Shown piece after piece: positions 47,698 to 58,535 of a DNA stretch of 64,000 nt. The notes beneath the pieces are model-generated. The model was not told where the DNA came from. It did not search any database and saw only the letters and a list, made by a program, of their open reading frames with translations. The DNA comes from Lumnitzera littorea. Its lineage: Eukaryota > Streptophyta > Magnoliopsida > Myrtales > Combretaceae. Numbering within the stretch: the stretch's first letter is position 1; each line of letters opens with the position of its first letter. Location of the stretch: positions 46,013,048 to 46,077,047 of the forward strand of contig JAMXBB010000011.1 in the NCBI GenBank assembly GCA_024138015.1. Reading direction: 5' to 3'. The position numbers and the translations under genes are program-made.

Positions 47698-49469
47698 ACA
47701 GTTGTCATCACCCTAAAGAGGGCCTAGTAGGATTGCTTAAAATTTTCATATCATGTGTGCACCCATGATACATGATATGAAAATCGCCTTGTAAGTCAAA
47801 GATTGCAAAACTCTAAATGATTAATCACTAAGGTTACTGATTTTTAAGTAAATAATTTATTGTAAAATACAAAGATAAATAACTATGGGTATCCGATATC
47901 CCACGGTTTCTCAGAACCGTAGAGAATCGGTATCCCCTACCAAATAATAAGATAGGATATATCAATATTATAAAAGAAATACAAAAAAAATTAAATTATC
48001 AACAAAGGTTACTTATGTATCATCTAAAGAATACTCAGCTATTCCTAATACTAAGATACATATCTTCATCTCATACTCGGCACTCGAGACTTATCCCAAT
48101 CCCAATGTAAGTAAACCTACAAAAGAAACTATGAGGGAGTGAGCATATAATAGCTTAGTGAGTTCATTTCTCACCACCACCGTTCAAGCAAGTTATCACA
48201 CATTATTATCACACATGCAAACAAGCTATCTACATACAAAATGAATGTAGGCGCGATAAATGCAAGCAACACATCCATAGGAGTCCAGAACTATGGAAGG
48301 TATAGAATTACGTCGTCTACACTTCGATTATCCCTTGTACTTACCTGTACAGGGCACCTCAGCTTACCTGCATGAGGCTACCTAGGGGCCTCACCCCTTA
48401 GGCTTCACTCGACTATTACCTTAGCCGAGAAAGAAAATTTCAATTCAAATAGGGGGATTCCATTCTAGGACTATCCACCCTCCAAGGCCCCTCGGGTACA
48501 ATTTGCGAGTTCATCTCGCAAGCCAAAATTAACCAAATTTACGAGTCCATCTCACAAGCCAAAATTAACCAAGGCCTTACAGGCACAATAAAGCGAGTAC
48601 TCTCGTTATCAAGTGAAGAACCCATGCTAAATTTGCCTTAACGATAAAATATTATTTCTAGCATTGTGGCTTTTATCAAAATCGTACAAAATACGTTTAA
48701 AATTAGGAAAACTTTTTCCAAAAATACCTTTTTCAACATTTTGCAAAGCTAGCACTCTTTATCCATACATTTACTGGATCATAGACATGCGACGAATAGA
48801 ACCAGTTATTTAGGTCAGATATTTATATTTATCAATTTTAAAAAAAGTGATCACACAGATGATGGCATACAAGCAGAACAGTCATTCAAACATACAAGCA
48901 ACAAAACATCATACAAGCAACATGCACAAGTAAGTAGTAGGTAATTAGAACTCCCTCACTTAGATTATTACTCATTCTCCAAACTTTGGGGTTTCTAAAA
49001 CTCGATATTGAATGCCTATATCAAAATAGTAAAACTTATAAGTATTCTGAGAAATCGGATTATTTAGTTAACTAAAAGTCTACTGTAGTTTATCTAGTTC
49101 CCCAATATACCCCAAGTCTTATATTTATAGGGTTTATCATACTCAATGGGGTTAATATTAACTATTTTCTTATATTTGTATGTTATGAGACTTCCTTTAT
49201 ATATTTTGTAACTTTTTCATTCTAATTCCGATACTTACAAACTTATAGTCATTTTTTATCGTTTTCGGACGTACGTTTACATGGTGATATCCATTTTGGA
49301 CGTTGTGACTCATAATTTAAATATATCACCAAAATTATTATTTAAGTTTAAAAATTATAAAATATTAATTTGAGCTTTTTCTTAACATGTTTATGATTTA
49401 ATAATTATTGAAATCATATATTCGATATTTTTATCATTTTGAGTATATTTTTCTATTTTTGAGATTTTT

Positions 49470-50290
49470 AACTTTATTATGATTATTATTATTATTATTA
49501 TTGCCTTTATTATTTTTATTATTTCTTATTTTCCCATTATTTATATCTTTTACGTTTAATATATATATATATACTTATAATATATGTCATAATTTTATTT
49601 TTACAAAAATCCTTAATCATGGTATTATATATATATATATGTATACATATACACCTTACATATTTACAAATTTAGTAAATATATTATATATGTTAATACA
49701 TATTCGGTATACTACTTATCTATATATATACTCTACATTATACGTATTAAATATGTATATGTATTTATACATAATAATATACCCATATAATTTCTGAAGA
49801 CCTAAATATATATATAGATAATTTACCAATACCCATTCTTATATTATATATATATTCGGTATATATATTTACATAATATTTATTATAAAATATGTATACT
49901 ATATATTATACATATATTATACTGTATACTCCAAAGCATATACTCTATATTATATATATATATATATGTCTTATATACATACTTATAAAAATATCCCACT
50001 ACATATATATTACACGAGTACATATATACATACATGAAAATAATTATACATGGGTATATATATATATAAAGTTCATGGTACAAATATATATATATCTACT
50101 ATAGTTATTTAATATAAATACTTAATACTAATCATACATATTTCTAAAAAATTACGTAATACATATATGTCTTATATACATACTTAGCCTTATACATACA
50201 TATATTATTCAATTTATGTATTACTAATGTTATATTAAAAAAATACTATATAAATACTTCATTTATACATGTATATCCTATATAACATAC
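49470..50290. repeat. ATT/TA/ATAC low-complexity tract inside the solo LTR
   Basis: (ATT)n at about 49480-49502 followed by ~800 bp dominated by TATATA and ACATAT words. This tract has expanded here relative to the other two solo LTRs. Confidence 0.8.
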
Positions 50291-50309
50291 ATCTAAAATA
50301 ATTTATTTA

Positions 50310-50480
50310 TCTTTTTTTTTTCTTCTAATTCTTCCTTCTTCCTTTTTTTCCTTCTTCTTTTCTTTCTTTCTTTCTCTTTTTCTCTCCTCACGATTTGCTT
50401 CTAGGATTTTTGTTTTCTCTCTTATCTTTTTCAATTTTGTTCTTACGGTTTTGCTTTCTCTTTTTTTTTTTTCCTTTTAT
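50310..50480 (+). repeat. polypyrimidine tract
   Basis: Almost pure T/C on the plus strand (CTTCTTTTCTTTCTTTCTTT and similar) for about 170 bp. Confidence 0.85.
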
Positions 50481-51783
50481 ACATGTGTGTTAGCTTAAAA
50501 TTTAAACTAAGTAATCATCCAAAAAAATTTTCATTTTTTTCTTTTATTTTCCACTCATTACATAGCAAATTTTTTCTTCACGTGGGCAGCTTAAATTTGA
50601 ATTCCATTCCAGAACATGAAGTTGGAAAAAAGAAGAAAAGAGAGAAAAGAGATAAAATGAAAATGAAAGAGAAGGAAAATGAAAATTAATAATAAATATA
50701 TGTAATTTTTCGACTCATATAAATTATAACAAATCTTATTGTAAATTAATTTTCAAATTTTTGTGAAATTTTATCAATTGAATTAATACCCATTACAATT
50801 ATAATTTTTACAAGTTATTGTGGTGATTTCGTTAAAATTTCGTGCGAATAGGTGTTTTAGTAAAAAATTGCAATCGACTATAATTTTATCATTATTGAGT
50901 AATATTTAATTATTTCATAGGTTTATTTTTATAATTTTAGGGTTTCAATTAAATTCGGGTTAAATTTTGGTTAATGATGTATAAGTCAATTTTTAGAGTT
51001 TTAGTATGCGATTTAGGGTTTTGATCAATTTTTAAGGTTTTTACTAGTTATAATATATTGAAATTTAAATTTATTAAATTTTTCTCTTACTTGGCTCTAA
51101 TGACTTATTAAGTCATCTATAGTATTGAGCTTAATCCTACTCTTAAATAGCTAAATTTGCGGGGTTTACAACAGTCATTGTTGTTCACCTCACCTCAAGT
51201 TTGAATTTCCCTTTCGAAATAAAAGTATGTGTAGTGGCTATCTACTATTTAACTAGAATGCTTTGCTTAGATCTAAATATGCTTCATTGGACTATGCTCA
51301 ACAAGTCATTGAGCTGTATTGAGCTCTATTTCGATTTTCTTTAATTTAATCTATATTAATCTCTTAATACAGATTATTTGATATAAAATTAAGGAAAAAA
51401 ACATTTTTCTTTAAAAAATATTTAAAAAATTAGAGTTACCAACTAGTTAAACTCGTAAAAATGAAACTAGGGTTTTTGGGTAAGAGAATCCTAATTTAGC
51501 AACTAGTTTGCAAATATTCTAAAAAAAATTATTTTTAGAAAATCAAATAAAAAAAATCTAAAATTTGAGGCTAACCTATTAAGATTAAGTCACCATATAA
51601 AGATAAAAAAAAAACTAATGGGCTTTTATTCTTTTAATAATTTTTCAAAAATTGCTAAAATATGTACAAATATGTAAAAGTATAACTAAAATGAATTTTT
51701 ATGATTTATTATTACGAATTTTTAACAAAAAGGAAAATAAAAGTTTTTTTTTAATTTTTTTATGATTGCCTCGAAGGTGCCTA

Positions 51784-54700
51784 TATCATGACTTAAACAG
51801 TATTATTTTCGTGGTAGATTATCATATACCATATAAAGATCTACAATAAACTCTTTTGATTATAGGCCTTTTATATGATACACAAGGCTCCTTTCACTCC
51901 TTCCCCTCCATGTCACCATTGAGCCCATAGATAAGTAATATCAAGCGGGATGACTAAAATTAACATTTAATTACAAAAACACTAAAGTTAGGGTATGGAA
52001 TCGTCGAATTTCACAACAAAAGAATATTACAACGTACTCAAAACTCCAATAAAATCAAACTAAGTAAGTAAATGTATTTACAATTCATTATTTACATAAA
52101 AATTCTCTCTTCTCTTCTTAAACCCATACTTTATCTCAGTGTAAGACTCACCTCAATTATTCCATGGCCCAGATAAACAAAATGATGATCCTGCAGTAAA
52201 AGAAATCTATCGAGATATGAGCTCACGCTTAGTGAGTAAATCCCTCCGCTATGCTATACAAATAATATTATTTAAATGCATAACATATGGATGGATGAAT
52301 AATCAAAATGCCAAATAATACATGCAACTCCCTAGGAGCTGCATGCAACTCAAGATTACGCTCCTTATAGTTGGGGTTGCAAATAATTAATCAACACAAA
52401 CCATCAACCGAGTCCTAACACTTGGGTTTTTATTCCATTTGCACCAACGTACTCAAATAAACTCAAACAAATACATAATATATATAAACTTTACTTTTTA
52501 TGTAGAAAATATACTTTCCTTTTTCAACAATCAAATTTTAAGCCAAAATTCTCAAGTCTAGTAATGTGGTGACCACCATAAATCCACATCACATGCCCTA
52601 AGTGGAAGCCATAAGACATAACCCTTCGCTAATGATTAGCATCTCCCGGCACTTAATAAGCCCAAAAGCTCATGACAAAGACTCAATAATATAAATGGCA
52701 TATTTACCTAATCTTAGCAGGAGACCTCGTTCCTGTAAGCTCCTTCCCATCTCTTGCATGAAGTGGTAGTAGGTATAGTTATAATGCAAATATGAGAAAT
52801 ACATGACTCATTGATTTTCTTAGTCGAATACTTAATTAGTTTAATTTCCATTGTGATCAAGAAATATCATTCCATACAATTCACGCATACTATTATTACA
52901 ACAATTTCCATTATTATCTCATTAGCAAGTCATGACATTTAACCATAATATAGTACATATGCATTTCCCATATCCTATAAGCATTTAAGTTCATTTTGTA
53001 AATTTAAGTATGACTATACTATAAGCAAAATCAAGTATGAAGTTATCGAGAATCACCCGCTCAGCCATGGTAGAACAATCATTGTAATTTGGGTGTAGGT
53101 TGTCTCCTACAGTTAGGTCCCTTGAACACTGCAAATATGATAAAGTTAAGAGTTTGAGATAAAGTTGGAAGGCTAACCAAAAATTTTTTAAGTTACAATT
53201 TTTACAATTTGTAACTTAGTTTCATATTTTTCCCAGTTTTACTTAAAACTTCAATCGCGTATAACTTTCTAGTTTTAAATCCAATTTTTATGATCTTGTA
53301 ATCGATTTTCATTGTTTTTTAATGTAATTTAATGTGGTGTGGTTATATTTTTGAGATGAGTGCAAATATGTCCACTGATCAAAATAGTAACGGTCCTTAT
53401 GGTTTAGTGCTCTTTTAAGCTTAGTTTGGTTGTTAGGCTTTTTGTTATCTTAAGGCTTGGGTTTAAAATTTTATCCTAAGCTTAAAATACTCTTTAAAGT
53501 TAGATTTCCATCATTGTCTTATGGCCTTGGTGCTATCTACATCATCTTGGACTTTTATGTGAGCTTAAGTAGTTAAATTGGTTTGTTTTTGGTATAAACT
53601 AAGGTTAATCATTTTGGTGGGCTTGAGGAGTATTATGTAGGCTTCTTATGGGTCTTAAAAAAACTTTTCTTGAGTAAATTAGGTGTTGGTTAGAAATTTA
53701 GTGAAGGCCGGCCTAACTTAGAGTTCTAAGCTTATTTTGAGTGTTTTAGGCTTGATTTTAAGTTTCATGCTTTATACACTTGTTATACTTGCTTTGGTTA
53801 GTCTTTTCCCTTTGTTTACTTAGTTTTATTATAATTTTAAGTGACTTTTCTTGTAGTTCTAGATCTAGATAGTTTGGTTCAAGAGTCACCAACTTGGTTT
53901 TTCAACTTGTTTCATCACTTCCTTAAGTTTAAGTGTTAGATTAAGAACTTATGCTACTTATATTCCAATTCCAACTTAACTTCTCTTCCATGAGATGATT
54001 ATTTAGCTTAAGTACTGATTAAAAATCATGGATCACATACTTATCATAAGTTCTATACCTTAGTTTTCATCTCTAAAAGTTGATTTCCTCATAAAAACAT
54101 CATATAATGGATTTTCCTTTACCAAAAACTAAATTTGAGCACATGTGACCACATGAAGTCAAAGATAACATCTAAATATCCTACATACTCTACACGTTCA
54201 ACATGTTATCTCCCTTTCTATACACATATTTCATGATTTTCTTAACTTGCAAACTTCTATTCTATGTGCTAGATATGTATCCTATAAAATACCAACTTAG
54301 TATGCTCATATTTCAACTTTCATGTGAGAGATTCATACGCTTATTTTTTAAAGTGGTCTAGCTATTTTATCATCTTATATTCATGCCAATATCTTCATGA
54401 AAATATAGTCTCCTAACATGACACAATAAAGCACTTTAACAAGGAAATAAACTTACTTGTCCTTAAAGCGTAAAAATGGGCGGTCGTATAACTAAGAGTC
54501 CTCTTAGCTTCTTGCTTTCCTTCCTCTTCTTGCAAGTTCCTTTTAATAACTAAGATCTTGATGGTTAGGTAGGTTTTGGAGATGTTCTAAAGACTCCTAA
54601 AGTGGCTTTTGAGGTTGACAAAAGAAGGCAACAAAACATTGTTTATGCCATGAGTGTGGAAGTAAAAGAAGGAGGTGGCAATGTGTGGATTTTGTAAGGT

Positions 54701-55318
54701 TGGGTTTCCTCTTTTATTTTGTGTTTGAAGTGAGAAAAAGGAAATGAAAATGAGGGAAAAGAGGAGAGAGTGTGCCAGTTTTGTTGGGTATGTGAAGTGT
54801 GTCCAACAAGCCTCATTTAGTTGTCTTTTATCATGCACAAAAGCTACTCTTTGACTTGACTAGATGATATAAGTATTAAGGAGTAAATAGTAGATGTGTA
54901 AGACAATTTGATTGATGGGTAAATGACAAAACATAGCACCCCCATGGCTTATGTATGAAAATAAGGAGATTATCATATATGTAATTCTTTTAGAATTTGG
55001 TTCTTAAATCAACTTGTAACTTATGATTTATTTCTCATAAAATTATGAAATTTTTTGGAGTTGAATAAAGTTATTCAAATTAAATTCTCAATTCATCATT
55101 TAGGGTTATAAGTTATTAATTATTCTAGGGTTTAGGGTTTTAGGTGACTTTAGGTCAGTTGTTCTCGTATTCAAGTGTTTATCAATAATGAACTTTTGAG
55201 TTGAAAAGCTAAGTTCATTTTTAAATGTAAACTTAAATTCTTGGTTTAGTTTATCCTTGGGAATGATCGAGAAGTACTTTTCGTTGATTCAGATGCCCGT
55301 TAAATAGTAGGGTTTACA
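51784..55318 (-). mobile_element. solo LTR of the Tekay/Del-like family, 3535 bp, minus strand, inside repeat C
   Basis: Minus strand starts TGTAAACCCTACTATTTA and ends AAGTCATGATA. The flanks are GCCTA (51779-51783) and ACCTA (55319-55323), 4 of 5 identical. The equivalent empty site, GCTTA at 63045-63049, is preserved in the other copy of repeat C, with the same sequence on both sides. The ACGCTTAGTGAGTAAAT motif near 52226 matches the other solo LTRs. Confidence 0.88.
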
Positions 55319-56580
55319 ACCTATGTACTTGTTAGTTAGGATTTAACCAATGTAGTTTTTTTTTTTTTTTTGTTAGAAATAATTTAGTAGGTAGATCTTT
55401 TTTAAAAAAAAATTGAGCTAGATTTACATTAGTTATCAAATTATTATTTTAAAAAAAAACCTAAATAGATCTAACCTCTTGAATTTACTTCAAAAAACCC
55501 CAACTAATTAAATCTTTTGAAAACTCGAGTTAAGATTTTTATTTAAAAAAAAAAAAAATCTACTACGTGTCAAAAATTGATTCTTTTTAACCCCTAAATA
55601 CAAGACATACCAAGATACTATCTAGACACATATCTTCTTTGAAGATACAGATCTCGAAGAAAATATGTAGCTTTTTCCTAAAAAATGCAATTTTGGGTTA
55701 AAAAAATGCAAATAAAATTTATCAAATAATTACAATTTATTTTAAAATGGAAAAACTGCATGACAATTATTAAATAACCTGTACTAAAAAAATAAGTTAG
55801 TAAAATCAAGCAATTAATTGACAAGATAAATAAATAACTAAAATAATTTACTTAAGTAGGTCAAATTGTGTGCGTGATTGTGAAGTATTTGACTTAGATT
55901 AGACGTGTGGACTTGATGTGAATTGATTGCAAGCAGGATAGTGCACGTATATGTGAAGTGATCATACGTAGCCATGTGCACAATGAACATGAGCTATGCT
56001 AATCAGCGTAGCATGAGTGGATTGTGATTGTAAATGTGTGTGATGTGTCAATAGGATAGTGTGCTGATCGTACTGGATGTGCGTATGTGAAGTCTGGTCG
56101 ATGTGCGTATGTAAGTGAACTATAGAGTGGTGTGGATGGCGTGTGTGTGTGTGAATCTAGTCACATGCGTATATGAATCTGGACAATGTTTGAGTGTGAA
56201 TCTGGTCATGTGTTTGTGTTAATATGTGGACAGTATGTGCTAGCATGAGCGTTGGATAATGCTTGTAGGTGTTTGGATGTATAGGGAGTGGGGTAGGGGT
56301 TGATCACGTGTTGTATCAAATTGTTAGATGTGTGACCATCATGCTATTCTCATATAGCATGGAATTGAATCATTCAGTGTAGATGCGTGTGTAGGGTGTT
56401 TGAATGTCAGACAATGCAGGGTAGTAGCATGTGTTAACATATTGGATTGGTCAATGTGGGATAGAATTTGTTGTATGATAGTGAATTGTTGTGAAGTGGG
56501 TAGTAGACAATGCATAGTGAATGTTCATGGGTGAGTGAATGAATTCGAAAACATGCCCTTTTTTACGACTTATTGTCCAC

Positions 56581-56590
56581 TATTTATAAG
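56581..56590 (-). promoter_or_regulatory. TATA box of LTR C
   Basis: CTTATAAATA on the minus strand, about 520 bp after the minus-strand LTR start, a plausible U3/R boundary and consistent with minus orientation. Confidence 0.45.
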
Positions 56591-57108
56591 CCATAAATTT
56601 GAATCTTTTAGATCTTTTTAGATGAAGATTCAACCTTAACAAATCTAAGACACAATAATATGATAATACTCGATTTGAATTCATCAAAGATTTAATTTAG
56701 TTTCTAGAAACCTACATTGATTTGGGCTTTTTATCTTAGACTCGACTCTATCCATCTTAATTTAGCCTAACATACACACTAATCCATTTAATAATTCTTA
56801 AGTCTATTTAGCTTAATATAAATTAGATAAAAACCCACTTCATATTGGATTGGACTAGAAATATTTTTAATGAAGCCTAACTATTTAAGATTCGAAATTT
56901 ATTAAATTGAATATACATGTTCAACTATTGTTTGATCTGACCCTAAATGACTTACTCAACTCGACATTTTTATTATTATCATTTTTTATTTTTTTGGTGT
57001 TTTAATTTTTATGATTTTTTTTCTCTTTTTTTAAATAATAACAACTTACTAAATCTAGCCTAATAAGAAAAAAAAAATTCTAAAGATGGAAAAAATGAGG
57101 TGTCTATA

Positions 57109-57122
57109 ACTACCTCTCTTTG
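57109..57122 (-). promoter_or_regulatory. polypurine tract of element C
   Basis: Minus strand CAAAGAGAGGTAGT directly precedes TATAGACACC. Matches the common plant arrangement GAGGGGCAGC followed by TGTAGACACC (recalled). Confidence 0.6.
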
Positions 57123-57247
57123 TAGTGAAATTTAATTAAAACCTCGCTATAAAGATAAAAAAAAAATACTCATTTTTGCCGTATCCTAATTTGAATTAAT
57201 AGGGTGAGAATTACTAACTTGAATAGTTAGCTAAATAGTGTTTCATT

Positions 57248-57930
57248 TTGAAAAAGGATACCAACTTGAAAGGTATATGTAAAGAATAAAGTGCTTGTCT
57301 TGAAAGGATTGGGTAAAGGAACAGGGAAGCCTATCTTGAAAGGATAGGGCAAAAAAGATTAGGTTGCTTATCTTGAAAGGATAAGGAAAAGAAATGGGGG
57401 GCCCGTCTTGAAAGGATGGGGCAAAAAATCAAGGTGCTTATCTTGAAAGAATAGAGTAAAAAAATCAAGGTGCCTATCTTGAAAGGATATGACAAATGAT
57501 TAAGAGGGCTTATCTTAAAAGGATAGAACAAAAGATTAGGGTATCCATCTTAGAAAGATAGGACAAATGGTTAAAGTGCCTATCTTGAAAGGATAAGACA
57601 AAAGATTAGAAGGCCTGTCTTGGAAGGATGTAGCAAAGAATTAGGAGACCTATCTTGAAAGAATAGTGCAAGTGATTAAGGTGCTTATCTTAAAAGGATA
57701 GGGCAAATGATCAAGGTATCTATCTTAAAAGGATAGAGCAAATGATTAAAGGGAGCCTATCTTGAATGGATAGGACAAAAGCATTAAAGGAGCCTATCTT
57801 CAAAGGATAGAGCAAAAAGATTAATGGGCTTGTCTTAAAAGGACGGGGTAAAAAGATTAAGGAGCCCATCTTGAAAGGATGGTGCAAAAAGATTAAAGGG
57901 CCGTCTTGGAAGGATGGGGTAAAAATAAGC
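57248..57930. repeat. tandem array of ~18 hairpin-forming 34-38-bp units
   Basis: Each unit centres on a variant of CCTATCTTGAAAGGATAGG, a stem of 5-6 bp around a TTGAAAG loop, separated by ~17 bp of A/G-rich spacer (GCAAAAGATTAAGGTG-like). Stem sequences vary between units while several keep pairing: CCTATC/GATAGG at 57330, CTTATC/GATAAG at 57367, TCTATC/GATAGA at 57719, CCATC/GATGG at 57866, CTTGTC/GACGGG at 57829. The 36-bp period also creates minus-strand open frames of 12-residue repeats, which I take as by-products. It lies just inside the 3' LTR of element C. Confidence 0.9.
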
Positions 57931-58119
57931 ATTATGTAGGAAAATTGATGTTCTTAAAAGAATAATTAGCTTCTCAAAAGGATAAATCTTTTGAAGAAGA
58001 AAACTTAACAAAAGGGTTAAAAGGCATGGCTAATTGTTTTTAATCCTTGGATAACTGATGTTCCTTGATATAGAGTGATAAAAGTTTTTATGGTGAAACT
58101 TTTTGAATATGGATTAACT

Positions 58120-58535
58120 AAAGTTCTCAAAATTCTTAAGATAGCCTAAGCTCTTAGTATGATGACAAAGGCTCCTGAATAATCTTTTCATAGGATGGCC
58201 GAAGCTCCTAAATGTTCTCACATCATAGAATAATCAAAGTTCTTGAACTAAGGATAATTAAGACTGTTGGATTAGATGATCAAAGCTCCTTATAGATGGC
58301 TAAGATTCTTGGATATAAGATGACGAATGTTCTTAAGATAAGGATAACTAAGATTCCTGTTAAGGCAACCAAAGTTCTGAATGGATAACTAAGGCTCTTA
58401 TTAAGATAACCAAAGTATCGAAAAGATAACTAAGGTTCCTATTAAGATAACTAAAGTTCCGAATGGATAACTAAGGCTCTTGAGTTATAAGAGATTACTG
58501 AAGTTCTTAACTCGAGGATAACTAAAGTTCTCAAA
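58120..58535 (+). repeat. second degenerate tandem array
   Basis: Repeated words GATAACTAAGGCTCTTATTA, GATAACTAAAGTTCCGAATG and related forms at roughly 20-40-bp spacing. More diverged and less regular than the hairpin array upstream. Confidence 0.7.

Larger units (their letters stand above)
47703..51170 (-). mobile_element. solo LTR of the Tekay/Del-like family, 3468 bp, minus strand
   Basis: Flanked by the perfect 5-bp repeat ACAGT at 47698-47702 and 51171-51175. On the minus strand it starts TGTAAACCCCGC and ends GGGTGATGACA, matching the ends of the solo LTR at 32622. The GCTTAGTGAGTT motif near 48151 corresponds to the reversed CACTAAGCG motif of that copy. The ORFs it contains at 49501-50104 come from TA-rich low-complexity sequence. 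Confidence 0.88.
51290..57108 (-). repeat. long terminal repeat C, left copy (3' side), split by a solo LTR
   Basis: 51290-51783 joined to 55324 onward is colinear with 62556-63960. Shared words include AAAATTAAGGAAAAA, GAG(T)T(C)GCCAAC-type, ATTAAGATTAAGTCACAAT and GAAGATAC. On the minus strand the repeat starts TATAGACACC at 57108 and is preceded by a purine tract, so it behaves as the 3' LTR of a minus-strand element. Without the solo LTR it is about 2.3 kb. The left limit is approximate. The section 55900-56540 is TG-rich. Confidence 0.55.

Noticed and set aside
49501..50104. Tyr/Ile-rich ORFs of 66-98 codons on both strands
   Set aside because: Translation of TA/ATAC low-complexity DNA inside a solo LTR.
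57331..57932. Minus-strand open frames with 12-residue repeats (PFKIGTLIFLLY-like)
   Set aside because: They follow from a tandem DNA unit near 36 bp; frames break where units are 34-35 or 37-38 bp, so selection for protein is unlikely.
57248..58535. CRISPR-like array
   Set aside because: Short, degenerate units with similar spacers in a plant retrotransposon setting; no cas genes.
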